A stretch of DNA of 64,000 bases from an uncultured Pelagibacteraceae bacterium (GCA_902624045.1 CACNVX010000001.1:90529-154528); one strand, 5' to 3'; shown: positions 31,004 to 39,730, counted from the first letter of the stretch. The notes: generated by a model not told the origin, from the sequence alone. Program-made: numbers and translations.

Positions 31004-32208
31004 TGAAAATTCGTCCAGTAATTTTGTGTGGAGGCGCTGGAACTCGACTTTGGCCAAATTCTAAAAATCATCAAGCAAAACAGTTTATTGATTTTGGTAA
31101 TTGGACTTTGCTTGGTAAAACACTTGATAGAACAAAAGCATCAATTTACGACTCTCCAATCGTCAGCACCAATAAAAAATACTTAAACAAAGTAAAACAG
31201 TATTTAAGAAAAAACAAAATAAACAAATATAAAATTGTTGTAGAACCAGCTAAAAGAAATACTGCACCAGCAATATTAAGCACTGCTTTAATTAAAGATA
31301 TTCCAGATAATCAGCCCTTAATGTTTTTTACAGCAGATCATTTGATTGAAAAGATGAATATTTTTAATAAGGCGATAAATAAAAATAAATTAAACCTTAA
31401 CGAAGAAAATATATTTGTTTTTGGAATTAAACCTAAATCTCCAACGAGTGATTATGGTTATTTTTTAACAAAAAAAATTAAAGGTAATATCAATAAAGTA
31501 ACAAGATTTATTGAAAAACCAAAAGAGGCTAAAGCTAAACAAATTATAAAGAAAAAAGGTTATTGGAATTCAGGAATGTTTTATCTTAGAAAAGATTCTA
31601 TAATTAATAACTTTAAAAAATATCAGCCTAAAACTTACAGAAATTGTTTAAATGCAGTTAATAAAGCAAAACACAAAGCTAACACATATTACTTAAATAA
31701 AGCTTCATTTATAAAAGCTACTGCTAAATCTTTTGATTATGCAATTCTAGAAAAAACCAAACAAATTAACGCTATCAAACTAGATATACCTTGGTCAGAT
31801 CTTGGTAGTTGGAAAGAAATTCTGAAAATGTATGACAAAAATAAAAACAAATATATTAAGAAAAAAAACGTGTATTACCGTCCATGGGGTAGATATACTA
31901 ATTTATTTGAAGGAAAAGAATTTTTAATAAAAGAACTATACGTAAAACCAAAAGGCATTTTAAGTTTACAAAAACACCATCACCGAGCGGAACATTGGTT
32001 AGTGACCCAAGGCAATGCTAAAATAACTCTTAATAAAGATATTATAATTAAAAAACCTGGTGAACATATATTCATTCCGTTAGAGGCAATCCACAGAGTT
32101 CAAAATCCAGGAAAAAAACCTGTTAAAATTGTCGAAGCTCAAATTGGATCAATTTTAAAAGAAAGCGATATTGTACGATATCAGGATGTATATGGCCGTG
32201 TTAAATAA
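31003..32208 (+). CDS. manC: mannose-1-phosphate guanylyltransferase with C-terminal mannose-6-phosphate isomerase-type cupin
   Basis: VILCGGAGTRLWPNS, FIEKPKE, YWNSGMF, RPWGRY...HHHRAEHW. Confidence 0.92.
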   Translation: MKIRPVILCGGAGTRLWPNSKNHQAKQFIDFGNWTLLGKTLDRTKASIYDSPIVSTNKKYLNKVKQYLRKNKINKYKIVVEPAKRNTAPAILSTALIKDIPDNQPLMFFTADHLIEKMNIFNKAINKNKLNLNEENIFVFGIKPKSPTSDYGYFLTKKIKGNINKVTRFIEKPKEAKAKQIIKKKGYWNSGMFYLRKDSIINNFKKYQPKTYRNCLNAVNKAKHKANTYYLNKASFIKATAKSFDYAILEKTKQINAIKLDIPWSDLGSWKEILKMYDKNKNKYIKKKNVYYRPWGRYTNLFEGKEFLIKELYVKPKGILSLQKHHHRAEHWLVTQGNAKITLNKDIIIKKPGEHIFIPLEAIHRVQNPGKKPVKIVEAQIGSILKESDIVRYQDVYGRVK

Positions 32209-32223
32209 TATAACACGACCATA
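32191..32223 (+). terminator. hairpin between convergent manC and PiT-like genes (terminator-like)
   Basis: tatggccgtgtta-aataata-taacacgaccata, 13-bp stem with one mismatch; no strong T-tract. Confidence 0.45.
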
Positions 32224-32232
32224 AAGATTTAT

Positions 32233-33198
32233 TTAAAACCAATTATTTGGAATAATTATGTAGTGGATCGCTAAAACGATACCCACTGAAACACTTAATC
32301 CAAAAATCATTTTAAGAAAGTCTTTACCAATTAATGGGAAGACATACTTAAATTTATAATCTTTATTCATTGTAGATATTGCTAGTTCTCTGCCACATAA
32401 TAACCCAACGAATACCCATGTAGTTGACATTGGTAAGTCATTAAGTTCTTTGAAGTAGAATAATACAGCAGCATAAATTACGTTTATAATTGTTGCCGAT
32501 CTTGCATATCTCGTTCCTGTTTTTTCAAGAACAACTTTTTGAATTGGCCCACCTTGAATGTAGAAAATGTAAAATAACAAAGAAGTAAAGTATGCCATTA
32601 CAATTAAAAGCAATGTTAAGTCTAATTGTCTAGGCAGATATACTGCAATATTAGCTACATCGTGAGATAACCAAACCCACCATAACCAACCTGAGGAAAC
32701 CCAAACAGCATTTCTCCAAAAGCTTCTCCATTTGTCATCTACTTCGTCAAATTTTTCGTTAATAAATTTTGATACTGCTATCCAAGCTATATAAGCAACC
32801 ATTGCTGCTAATCCATAACCTACAACGCTTTTTAACAACATTTTTTCTAACACAACTGTTGAAGCAAATGCTGAAAGAACTAAAAAGGTTGTTGATACTG
32901 GTATTCCAATTCTTGTTAATAACAACAGTATCACAGGTGCTACTGCATGATACCATTGAATCTCTTGATAAGGTATTCTATTTAATCTTCCGTAAGAAAT
33001 ATCACCATCATACGCATACCATCCCCAAGCTAATGCAAAAATCATAACAGCAGATGCTGATCCAGCTAGTATGTACCATTTAAACCATTTCTTTTTTGAG
33101 GCTATAAAGGTACCAAGTGTTTGAATTGAGTCATTAGCGATTACGCTATATCCAGCTAGGGCAAACCCTATAACTGTGTATACTAAAGTCATATCCAT
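32233..33198 (-). CDS. PiT-family-like (phosphate/sulfate-type) permease
   Basis: Duplicated motif: YSVIANDSIQTLGTF and SHDVANIAVYLPR; GIPVSTTFLVLSAF and DLPMSTTWVFVGLL; about 8 or more TMs. Confidence 0.7.
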   Translation of the reverse strand: MDMTLVYTVIGFALAGYSVIANDSIQTLGTFIASKKKWFKWYILAGSASAVMIFALAWGWYAYDGDISYGRLNRIPYQEIQWYHAVAPVILLLLTRIGIPVSTTFLVLSAFASTVVLEKMLLKSVVGYGLAAMVAYIAWIAVSKFINEKFDEVDDKWRSFWRNAVWVSSGWLWWVWLSHDVANIAVYLPRQLDLTLLLIVMAYFTSLLFYIFYIQGGPIQKVVLEKTGTRYARSATIINVIYAAVLFYFKELNDLPMSTTWVFVGLLCGRELAISTMNKDYKFKYVFPLIGKDFLKMIFGLSVSVGIVLAIHYIIIPNNWF

Positions 33199-33456
33199 TT
33201 TTTCTCCTATATATTATTGTTTTCGGTTCCGTCTCATGACTTGAGAAAGTAAATATTCATTAAAGGTAAAAAATTCTACGATTAAATTTATTTATTTGAG
33301 AATCAAAGAGAAGATTCATCAATATTTAGTCTAAGTTAAAGAGAAGTCTATAAGTGAATTATTTTATTTTGATAATCTTAAGTGGATTCGTCTTCATTAT
33401 AATATTTTAAATTTATGTAAATTAAATTTTAATATAATTTACATATATAAGTTGTG

Positions 33457-34107
33457 TTATTTATAGATAATTTTAAGAATATACGCTGCTAAAATTAATC
33501 CAATAAATTCAGCTAAAATATAGGTTGGTGTATTAAGATAATTAATTCCAGTAAAAGAATCAGTAAATGTTCTAGCTATAGATACAGCTGGATTTGCAAA
33601 AGATGTTGAAGAAGTAAACCAATAACCTGCAGAAATATATGTTGCTACGCTAATCGCTACTATCGTTTTTCCATCCTTTAAAGTTGCAAAAATAACAAAT
33701 ATCAGACCAAAGGTAGCAATAATTTCTGAAAAAAATATATGCAATCCATCTCTATTTTTAGTTGATAACTCTAAAAGAGCGTGTTCAAAAAAAACATTAG
33801 CTAACATTACTCCAAATAAACAACCAGATATTTGTGCAGGAATATAATATTTTAAAAGATCACTTTTAATTTTTTTTCTAAAAAACATTGCTAAACTTAC
33901 AAAAGGATTAAAATGAGCTCCTGAAATATCAGCAAAGGCTGTAATTAAAACAAATAATCCAGCTCCAGTAGCAATTGTATTAGCTAAAAGTTTAATACCA
34001 TCATCATTTGTTAGATTTTCTGCCATTATACCAGAACCAACGATGATCATTACAAGAAAACAACTTCCTAAAAATTCTCCAATAAGTATGTTTTTTTTAA
34101 TTTTCAT
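33457..34107 (-). CDS. MIP/aquaporin family channel (AqpS-like by context)
   Basis: GAHFNPFVSLAMFF and SFANPAVSIART half-helix motifs; overlaps arsC. Confidence 0.85.
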   Translation of the reverse strand: MKIKKNILIGEFLGSCFLVMIIVGSGIMAENLTNDDGIKLLANTIATGAGLFVLITAFADISGAHFNPFVSLAMFFRKKIKSDLLKYYIPAQISGCLFGVMLANVFFEHALLELSTKNRDGLHIFFSEIIATFGLIFVIFATLKDGKTIVAISVATYISAGYWFTSSTSFANPAVSIARTFTDSFTGINYLNTPTYILAEFIGLILAAYILKIIYK

Positions 34108-34531
34108 TTTCTAATAAAATTTCTATTTTTTTACTTATTATATCGTAAGTCTCACTAATAATTTCGTTTATCTGTTTTTCATTTGAATTTTGAAATTTTG
34201 ATACAGGATCTTCAATATCCCAATGAATAATTTGGTTATTATTTGGCCATACAGGGCAAACTTCTTTATTTGCGTTATTACACACTGTTATTACATGATC
34301 TATATTAAATTTCTTATTTAAAAATATATCAAAATTTTTTGAATAACAATTTTCAAGATTAAAATTTTTTATTTTAGTAAGATATAATTTGATATTTTCA
34401 TTAATTTTTACTGTTGGATTGCTTCCAGCACTATAAGCTTTAAATTTATTTGAATATTCGTTGTTTATAATACTTTCAGCTATTATGCTTCTAGCTGAGT
34501 TACCTGTACAAACAAATAAGATATTTTTCAT
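34097..34531 (-). CDS. arsC: arsenate reductase / low-molecular-weight protein-tyrosine-phosphatase family
   Basis: FVCTGNSARSIIAESI; VCNNANKEVCPVWP; HWDIEDP. Confidence 0.88.
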   Translation of the reverse strand: MKNILFVCTGNSARSIIAESIINNEYSNKFKAYSAGSNPTVKINENIKLYLTKIKNFNLENCYSKNFDIFLNKKFNIDHVITVCNNANKEVCPVWPNNNQIIHWDIEDPVSKFQNSNEKQINEIISETYDIISKKIEILLENEN

Positions 34532-34752
34532 TAGAAAATAATTTTATAAATTCCAATTACAAACAATGGTATTTGTAATCCAAAGTTAGTTAATATAGCC
34601 TTATCTTTTGATAAAAATCCTGCAATAGTCCAACCCACAACTCCTAATCCGTGAAAGTAAATATTGACAGGGTAGATATTTAAATTAGTTAACAATATAC
34701 CTGTTAAAACAAGAGCTGTACTAATCCATTTTAGATATTTTTTAATAAACAT
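34531..34752 (-). CDS. small two/three-TM membrane protein, unknown function
   Basis: 73 aa, overlaps arsC start; GAGGAG just upstream of ATG. Confidence 0.7.
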   Translation of the reverse strand: MFIKKYLKWISTALVLTGILLTNLNIYPVNIYFHGLGVVGWTIAGFLSKDKAILTNFGLQIPLFVIGIYKIIF

Positions 34753-34807
34753 AGTCTCCTCTATATGTAATTTTTGTTACGAATTTATTACAATTATAGA
34801 GGAAACT
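34753..34807 (-). promoter_or_regulatory. long imperfect inverted repeat covering the SD of the 73-aa membrane-protein gene
   Basis: agtctcctctatatgtaat ... attacaattatagaggaaact: about 19 pairs, one mismatch, 2-nt bulge. Confidence 0.6.
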
Positions 34808-34832
34808 AAAATTTAATTTTTATTCCTTTAAA

Positions 34833-35918
34833 TTAGCAGCCTTTGAAAGATGCAGACATATTTCTAATTAAATTGAAATATAGATCTTTACCTGGGTCTA
34901 ATGTAGCTCCTAGTGGATCTAGTACTCCAGTTTTAATCTTCATATCTTTTGCTACTGCCTTGATAATATCAGGATTAAATTGAGGCTCAGAGAATACACA
35001 AGCTACTTTATCATGCTCGATAATTTTTCTAATTTCAGCAAGTTGTTCAGCTCCAGGCATTACATCTGTATTAACAGTAAATGCACCTAACACTTTAACA
35101 TTAAATCTTTCCTCAAAATATTGATAAGCATCATGGAATACAATTGAAGAAACACTGCTACTTAAATCAGTCATAACATCAATTGTAAGTTTATCGATTT
35201 CTTGCAAAGCTTTAGCTAAATTACTTTTGTATTTAGCTTCATTTTTTGGATCATTTTCAACTAGGTGTTCAGCCATCTCATTTAACATAGCTTTTGCATT
35301 AATTGGGTCTAACCAAATGTGTGGATCAAATTCACCATGTGCATGTCCATCATGATCGTCATGTCCGTGATCGTCATGATCATCTTCTTTTTTACCATGA
35401 TCGTCATGATCGTGTTCGTGATCATCCTCTTTTTTCCCATGGTCATCATGGTCATGATCATCTTCTTTTTTCCCATGGTCATCATGGTCATGATCATCTT
35501 CTTTTTTACCATGATCGTCATGTCCGTGATCGTCATGATCATGTTCATCAAAAATATTTCTTTCTCTAAATTTTAATACCTGTAATCCTTTAGTTTCCAT
35601 TAATTCAATTTTTTCTGCTTTCTTAGCAATTGAACTTAATGGTTTTTCTAGAAAATTCTCTAAATCTTCACCAACCCAGAATATTAGATCTGCATTTTGA
35701 AGCATTTTTGCATGAGAAGGTTTCATCGCAAATCCGTGTGGAGATGCATATCCATCAACTATTAGATCAGGTTTAGCAATACCGTCCATTAAATAACTAG
35801 CTAATGAATGAATTGGTTTAATAGATGCAACTACTTTTATTTCAGCGTTTGCTGGTGTAAAGAATGTTAAAATTGATAATATTGAGAATATAAGTGGTAT
35901 TTTTTTAATATTTTTCAT
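34833..35918 (-). CDS. znuA: zinc ABC transporter substrate-binding protein ZnuA
   Basis: Signal peptide, IKPIHSLASYLMDG, His-rich loop, FDPHIWLDP, FHDAYQYFEERF. Confidence 0.95.
   Translation of the reverse strand: MKNIKKIPLIFSILSILTFFTPANAEIKVVASIKPIHSLASYLMDGIAKPDLIVDGYASPHGFAMKPSHAKMLQNADLIFWVGEDLENFLEKPLSSIAKKAEKIELMETKGLQVLKFRERNIFDEHDHDDHGHDDHGKKEDDHDHDDHGKKEDDHDHDDHGKKEDDHEHDHDDHGKKEDDHDDHGHDDHDGHAHGEFDPHIWLDPINAKAMLNEMAEHLVENDPKNEAKYKSNLAKALQEIDKLTIDVMTDLSSSVSSIVFHDAYQYFEERFNVKVLGAFTVNTDVMPGAEQLAEIRKIIEHDKVACVFSEPQFNPDIIKAVAKDMKIKTGVLDPLGATLDPGKDLYFNLIRNMSASFKGC
35330..35550 (-). repeat. tandem repeat encoding the His/Asp-rich metal-binding loop of ZnuA
   Basis: Repeated HDHDDHGKKEDD units, ~33-39 bp, including near-identical catcttcttttttcccatggtcatcatggtcatgat copies. 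Confidence 0.9.
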
Positions 35919-35937
35919 AATAAGTAATTTAATTTGT

Positions 35938-35952
35938 TGTTATAATATAACA
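35938..35952. promoter_or_regulatory. Zur-box-like operator 1
   Basis: TGTTATA-A-TATAACA, perfect 7-bp palindrome arms. Confidence 0.75.
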
Positions 35953-35955
35953 GTA

Positions 35956-35970
35956 TGTAATAATATAACA
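35956..35970. promoter_or_regulatory. Zur-box-like operator 2
   Basis: TGTAATA-A-TATAACA, one mismatch to site 1, centre-to-centre 18 bp. Confidence 0.7.
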
Positions 35971-35989
35971 TTTATAAGTCAAGCAATTA

Positions 35990-36736
35990 ATGAGTTTAGA
36001 AAATAGTACATTAGTAAAATTAAATAACGCCGGTTTTAAACAAAATAATAAATGGCTAGTAGAAGGTGTTTCATTAACTGTTGAAAAAGGAAAAATCGTT
36101 ACCCTTATTGGACCTAATGGTTCTGGAAAAAGTACTACAGCAAAGATTGCTTTAGGAATTTACAAAAACATAGAAGGATCTGTAGAAAAATATACTAACA
36201 AAGTTGGTTACGTACCTCAAAAAATCTCAATTGATTGGACATTACCATTAAGAGTATATGATTTTATGCTTTTAACAGAAGATATAAAAGATGAAGCAAT
36301 TGATGAAGCTCTTACGCTTACAGGTGTTATGCATCTTAAAAATAAAAATCTAGGTAATTTATCAGGAGGTGAATTTCAGAGAGTTTTAATAGCTAGAGCT
36401 ATTTCTAAAAAACCTGAATTATTAGTCTTGGATGAACCTGTTCAAGGCGTAGATTACACAGGAGAGATTGCATTATATGAACTTATTAAAAAAATTTCAG
36501 ATACTTTAAATTGTGGAATATTATTAATTTCTCACGATCTACATACAGTCATGACTGCAACGGATCATGTTGTTTGTTTAAATGGACACGTATGTTGCTC
36601 CGGAACACCAATGGATGTTGCAAGAAATAACGAGTATAAAACGTTATTTGGGGAACAAGCTTCTCAAATTTTAACAGTTTATGAACATAAGCATGACCAC
36701 GTTCATTCTGATGAAGGTCAAATAAAAAAAAATTAA
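35990..36736 (+). CDS. znuC: zinc ABC transporter ATP-binding protein ZnuC
   Basis: LIGPNGSGKSTTAK, LSGGEFQRVLIARAI, LVLDEPVQGVD; His-rich C-terminus. Confidence 0.95.
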   Translation: MSLENSTLVKLNNAGFKQNNKWLVEGVSLTVEKGKIVTLIGPNGSGKSTTAKIALGIYKNIEGSVEKYTNKVGYVPQKISIDWTLPLRVYDFMLLTEDIKDEAIDEALTLTGVMHLKNKNLGNLSGGEFQRVLIARAISKKPELLVLDEPVQGVDYTGEIALYELIKKISDTLNCGILLISHDLHTVMTATDHVVCLNGHVCCSGTPMDVARNNEYKTLFGEQASQILTVYEHKHDHVHSDEGQIKKN

Positions 36737-36737
36737 T

Positions 36738-37541
36738 ATGTTAGATGATTTTTTTGTTAGAGCGTTAATTGCTGGTATTGGTGTTGCTTTAGTAACAGGA
36801 CCACTTGGATGTTTTGTTGTTTGGAGAAGATTATCTTATTTTGGTGATACTTTATCACATTCGGCTTTATTAGGAGTGACGATTGCTTACTCGTTTGAAC
36901 TTAATATTGCACTTTCTGTGTTTATAATTTCATCTGTAATTGCACTTATATTAATACAACTACAAAAAAAAACTAATTTACCAGGAGATGCTTTGCTTGG
37001 TTTATTAGCTCATTCTTCATTAGCAGTTGGATTAGTAGTAATTGGATTTCTAACTTTTATCCGTTTTGATATTATGGGGCTTTTATTTGGAGATATCTTA
37101 GCCGTAACAACAAATGACATATTTGTTATATGGACTGGTGGAGCAGTAATTTTAATAGTTCTCAAATTAATTTGGAAACCATTGTTTGCATCGACAGTTA
37201 ATTACGAATTAGCTGAGGCTGAGGGATTAAATCCTGATAGAGCAAAAGCAATATTTACTATTCTCATGGCTGCTGTAATAGCCATATCAATTAAAATGGT
37301 TGGATTATTATTAATTACTGGAATGTTAATTATACCTGCTGCAATGGCTAGAAACATATCAGATAGCCCTCAAAAGATGGTTTTATTTTCTGTTATTGGC
37401 GGTCTTTTATCTGTTTTATTAGGGCTCTTTTCTTCATTAGAATTTAATACATCATCTGGGCCTTCAATAATAATGGCTGCTTTAGTATTATTTATATTGT
37501 CTTTACTTAATATTAAACAATCGATTAAATTGAAAAACTGA
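36738..37541 (+). CDS. znuB: zinc ABC transporter permease ZnuB
   Basis: ABC-3 family: GPLGCFVVWRRLSYFGDTLSHSALLGV. Confidence 0.95.
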   Translation: MLDDFFVRALIAGIGVALVTGPLGCFVVWRRLSYFGDTLSHSALLGVTIAYSFELNIALSVFIISSVIALILIQLQKKTNLPGDALLGLLAHSSLAVGLVVIGFLTFIRFDIMGLLFGDILAVTTNDIFVIWTGGAVILIVLKLIWKPLFASTVNYELAEAEGLNPDRAKAIFTILMAAVIAISIKMVGLLLITGMLIIPAAMARNISDSPQKMVLFSVIGGLLSVLLGLFSSLEFNTSSGPSIIMAALVLFILSLLNIKQSIKLKN

Positions 37542-37565
37542 TTACTAATTGATAAGAATTTAAAA

Positions 37566-37964
37566 ATGCAAAAAGAACATAACCTTTCCAAAAATCAAAA
37601 AATTATTTTTGATCTTATTGATAAATCTGGTGGTCCTATGAAAGCTTATTCAATTCTTTTTAATGTTCAAAAAAAAGGTATCAAAGCTCCATTACAAGTT
37701 TATAGAGCGTTAGATAAGCTAGTTGAAATTGGAAAAATTCATAAGATCGAAAGTAGAAATGCTTTTATAGCTTGTCAAAATTCTAGCTGTCAGGTATCAA
37801 AAGCTACAGCATTTTCAATTTGTGAAAGTTGTGAAAATGTATCCGAAATAAGTAATTCAAAACTTTCAAAATATTTATCTAATTTTTCAGACAGTTCAGG
37901 TATGAAGTATAGCAAATATAATTTAGAATTTTTTGGATTATGTAAGAAATGTAAATCAAAATAA
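37566..37964 (+). CDS. zur: Fur-family zinc uptake regulator Zur
   Basis: Winged-helix APLQVYRALDKLVEIGKIHKIES; CESC and CKKC motifs; adjacent to znuCB. Confidence 0.88.
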   Translation: MQKEHNLSKNQKIIFDLIDKSGGPMKAYSILFNVQKKGIKAPLQVYRALDKLVEIGKIHKIESRNAFIACQNSSCQVSKATAFSICESCENVSEISNSKLSKYLSNFSDSSGMKYSKYNLEFFGLCKKCKSK

Positions 37965-38962
37965 TGAGTACAGTTTCATTAACTTTAGACAATATATTTG
38001 AATTAGCAAAAAAAACTCTTTTAGCTAATGGTTGTGATGATGAAACTGCATCAATTTTATCAGATTTAATTAGAAATGCAGAAAGAGATGGTTCTGTATC
38101 ACATGGTCTATTTAGATTACCAGCATATGTGACAGGACTTAAAAGTGGAAAGATTAATGGAAAGGGGAAACCTGAAGTAAAAAAAATATCTTCATCCGTA
38201 ATTAAAGTGGAAGGAAATAATTGTTTAGCACCTGTTGTTTTAAATAAAGGATTGCCTGAATTAGCAATGGCTGCAAAAGAAAATGGTGTTGCAGTATTAG
38301 CAATAAATAATTCACATCACATGGCTGCTATGTGGCCTGAAACAGAAAAGTTAGCAGATGAGGGTTTGGTAGCATTTGCATGTACATCTTACAAGCCCGC
38401 TGTAGCACCTGCTGGTGCTATAAAACCATTATTTGGAACAAACCCAATTTCATTTGCTTGGCCACGTCCAGGCAAAACACCAGTTGTTTATGATATGGCA
38501 ACAGCCTCAATGGCAATGGGAGAAGTTCAAGTTGCTAAAAGAGAAGGGCACAAAGTTCCACTTGGAACGGGGTTAACTAAAGATGGTAAAGAAACAACTG
38601 ATCCCGGGGAAATAGCTGACGGTGGAGTTTTATTACCTTTCGGTGGTTACAAGGGATCTGCAATTGCAATGATGGTAGAATTATTAGCAGGAGCACTAGT
38701 TGGAGATAATTTTAGTTTTGAAACTGCTGCTAAAGATAATAATGATGGTGGTCCTCCAAGTGGTGGTGAATTCATACTAGCCATTAATCCAGATAAAACA
38801 TCAGGTACTAATTGGCAAAAACATGCAGAAGAATTTTTTGGAAAAATGAAATCAATGGGCGAAGTAAGATTACCTGGAGAAAGACGTCATAAGAATAGAA
38901 AGGATACTGGCCCAAGAAATATTAACGAAGAATTAGTAAATAAAATTAAATCTTTAAGCTAA
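37964..38962 (+). CDS. malate/L-lactate dehydrogenase superfamily (Ldh_2) oxidoreductase
   Basis: GSVSHGLFRLPAYVTGLKSG, NSHHMAAMWPETE, GYKGSAIAMMVELLAGAL. Confidence 0.88.
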   Translation: MSTVSLTLDNIFELAKKTLLANGCDDETASILSDLIRNAERDGSVSHGLFRLPAYVTGLKSGKINGKGKPEVKKISSSVIKVEGNNCLAPVVLNKGLPELAMAAKENGVAVLAINNSHHMAAMWPETEKLADEGLVAFACTSYKPAVAPAGAIKPLFGTNPISFAWPRPGKTPVVYDMATASMAMGEVQVAKREGHKVPLGTGLTKDGKETTDPGEIADGGVLLPFGGYKGSAIAMMVELLAGALVGDNFSFETAAKDNNDGGPPSGGEFILAINPDKTSGTNWQKHAEEFFGKMKSMGEVRLPGERRHKNRKDTGPRNINEELVNKIKSLS

Positions 38963-39730
38963 ATTAATCTCAATAGGTGTGTGATCAGAGGGCTTTTCTC
39001 TACCACGTGGATCTTTATTAATATTAATATCTTTAATTTGATCAATTATTGAGTTTGATACTAAAAAATGATCAATACGCATTCCATTATTTTTTTGCCA
39101 AGCACCTCTCATGTAATCCCAAAATGTATATCCTTCTTTATCTTCATGAAAATGCCTGTAGACATCATTAAAACCAAGATTAATCATTTCTCTAAATTTT
39201 TTTCTTATTTCAAGTCTGTATAAAGCATCGTTTTCAAAACTTTTAACATTGTAAACATCCTCAGCTGAAGGGATTATATTAAAATCACCTGCTAAAATAA
39301 TATTTGAATTTTTTTTAGATAAAGTTTTTAATTGTTTTATTAATTGATCAAGCCATTTTTTTTTATAATCATATTTTTCTGTATCAACTGGATTACCATT
39401 TGGCGTATAAATATTAATCAATTGTATATTTTTTTTCTTATATTCAAATTCTGCTGAAATTATTCTTGATTGTTTTAACTTATCCTTAATAAAATCCGTA
39501 TTGATATTTTTTAATTTATTTTTTGAGATGATCGCTACACCATTATAACTTTTTTGACCAAAAACATGACTTTCATAGTCCATTGATGAAAAATCATCAT
39601 ATGGAAAATTAACATCTTCAGTTTTGATTTCCTGCATCATTAAAATATCTGGCTTATATTTCAATAAATAGCTTTTAATATTTTCAATTCTTGCTCGTAC
39701 CGAGTTTACATTCCAAGATGAAATGAGCAT
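38954..39730 (-). CDS. xth: exodeoxyribonuclease III
   Basis: SSWNVNSVRARI, MMQEIKTE, RIDHFLVS, SDHTPIEI; MLISSWN start at 39730 preferred over ORF start 39760. Confidence 0.93.
   Translation of the reverse strand: MLISSWNVNSVRARIENIKSYLLKYKPDILMMQEIKTEDVNFPYDDFSSMDYESHVFGQKSYNGVAIISKNKLKNINTDFIKDKLKQSRIISAEFEYKKKNIQLINIYTPNGNPVDTEKYDYKKKWLDQLIKQLKTLSKKNSNIILAGDFNIIPSAEDVYNVKSFENDALYRLEIRKKFREMINLGFNDVYRHFHEDKEGYTFWDYMRGAWQKNNGMRIDHFLVSNSIIDQIKDININKDPRGREKPSDHTPIEINLA

Noticed and set aside
33222-33246. Hammerhead-ribozyme-like string (CATGAGACGGAACCGAAAAC on the minus strand) in the PiT leader
   Set aside because: The catalytic core CUGANGA is not matched and the putative stem II (CGG-AA-CCG) has an impossible 2-nt loop; kept only as part of a generic leader observation.
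35303-35576. Plus-strand ORFs (88 aa, 85 aa) and a second minus-frame ORF (80 aa) over the ZnuA repeat
   Set aside because: Shadow ORFs created by the tandem CAT/GAT-rich repeat inside znuA; low-complexity translations with no independent signals.
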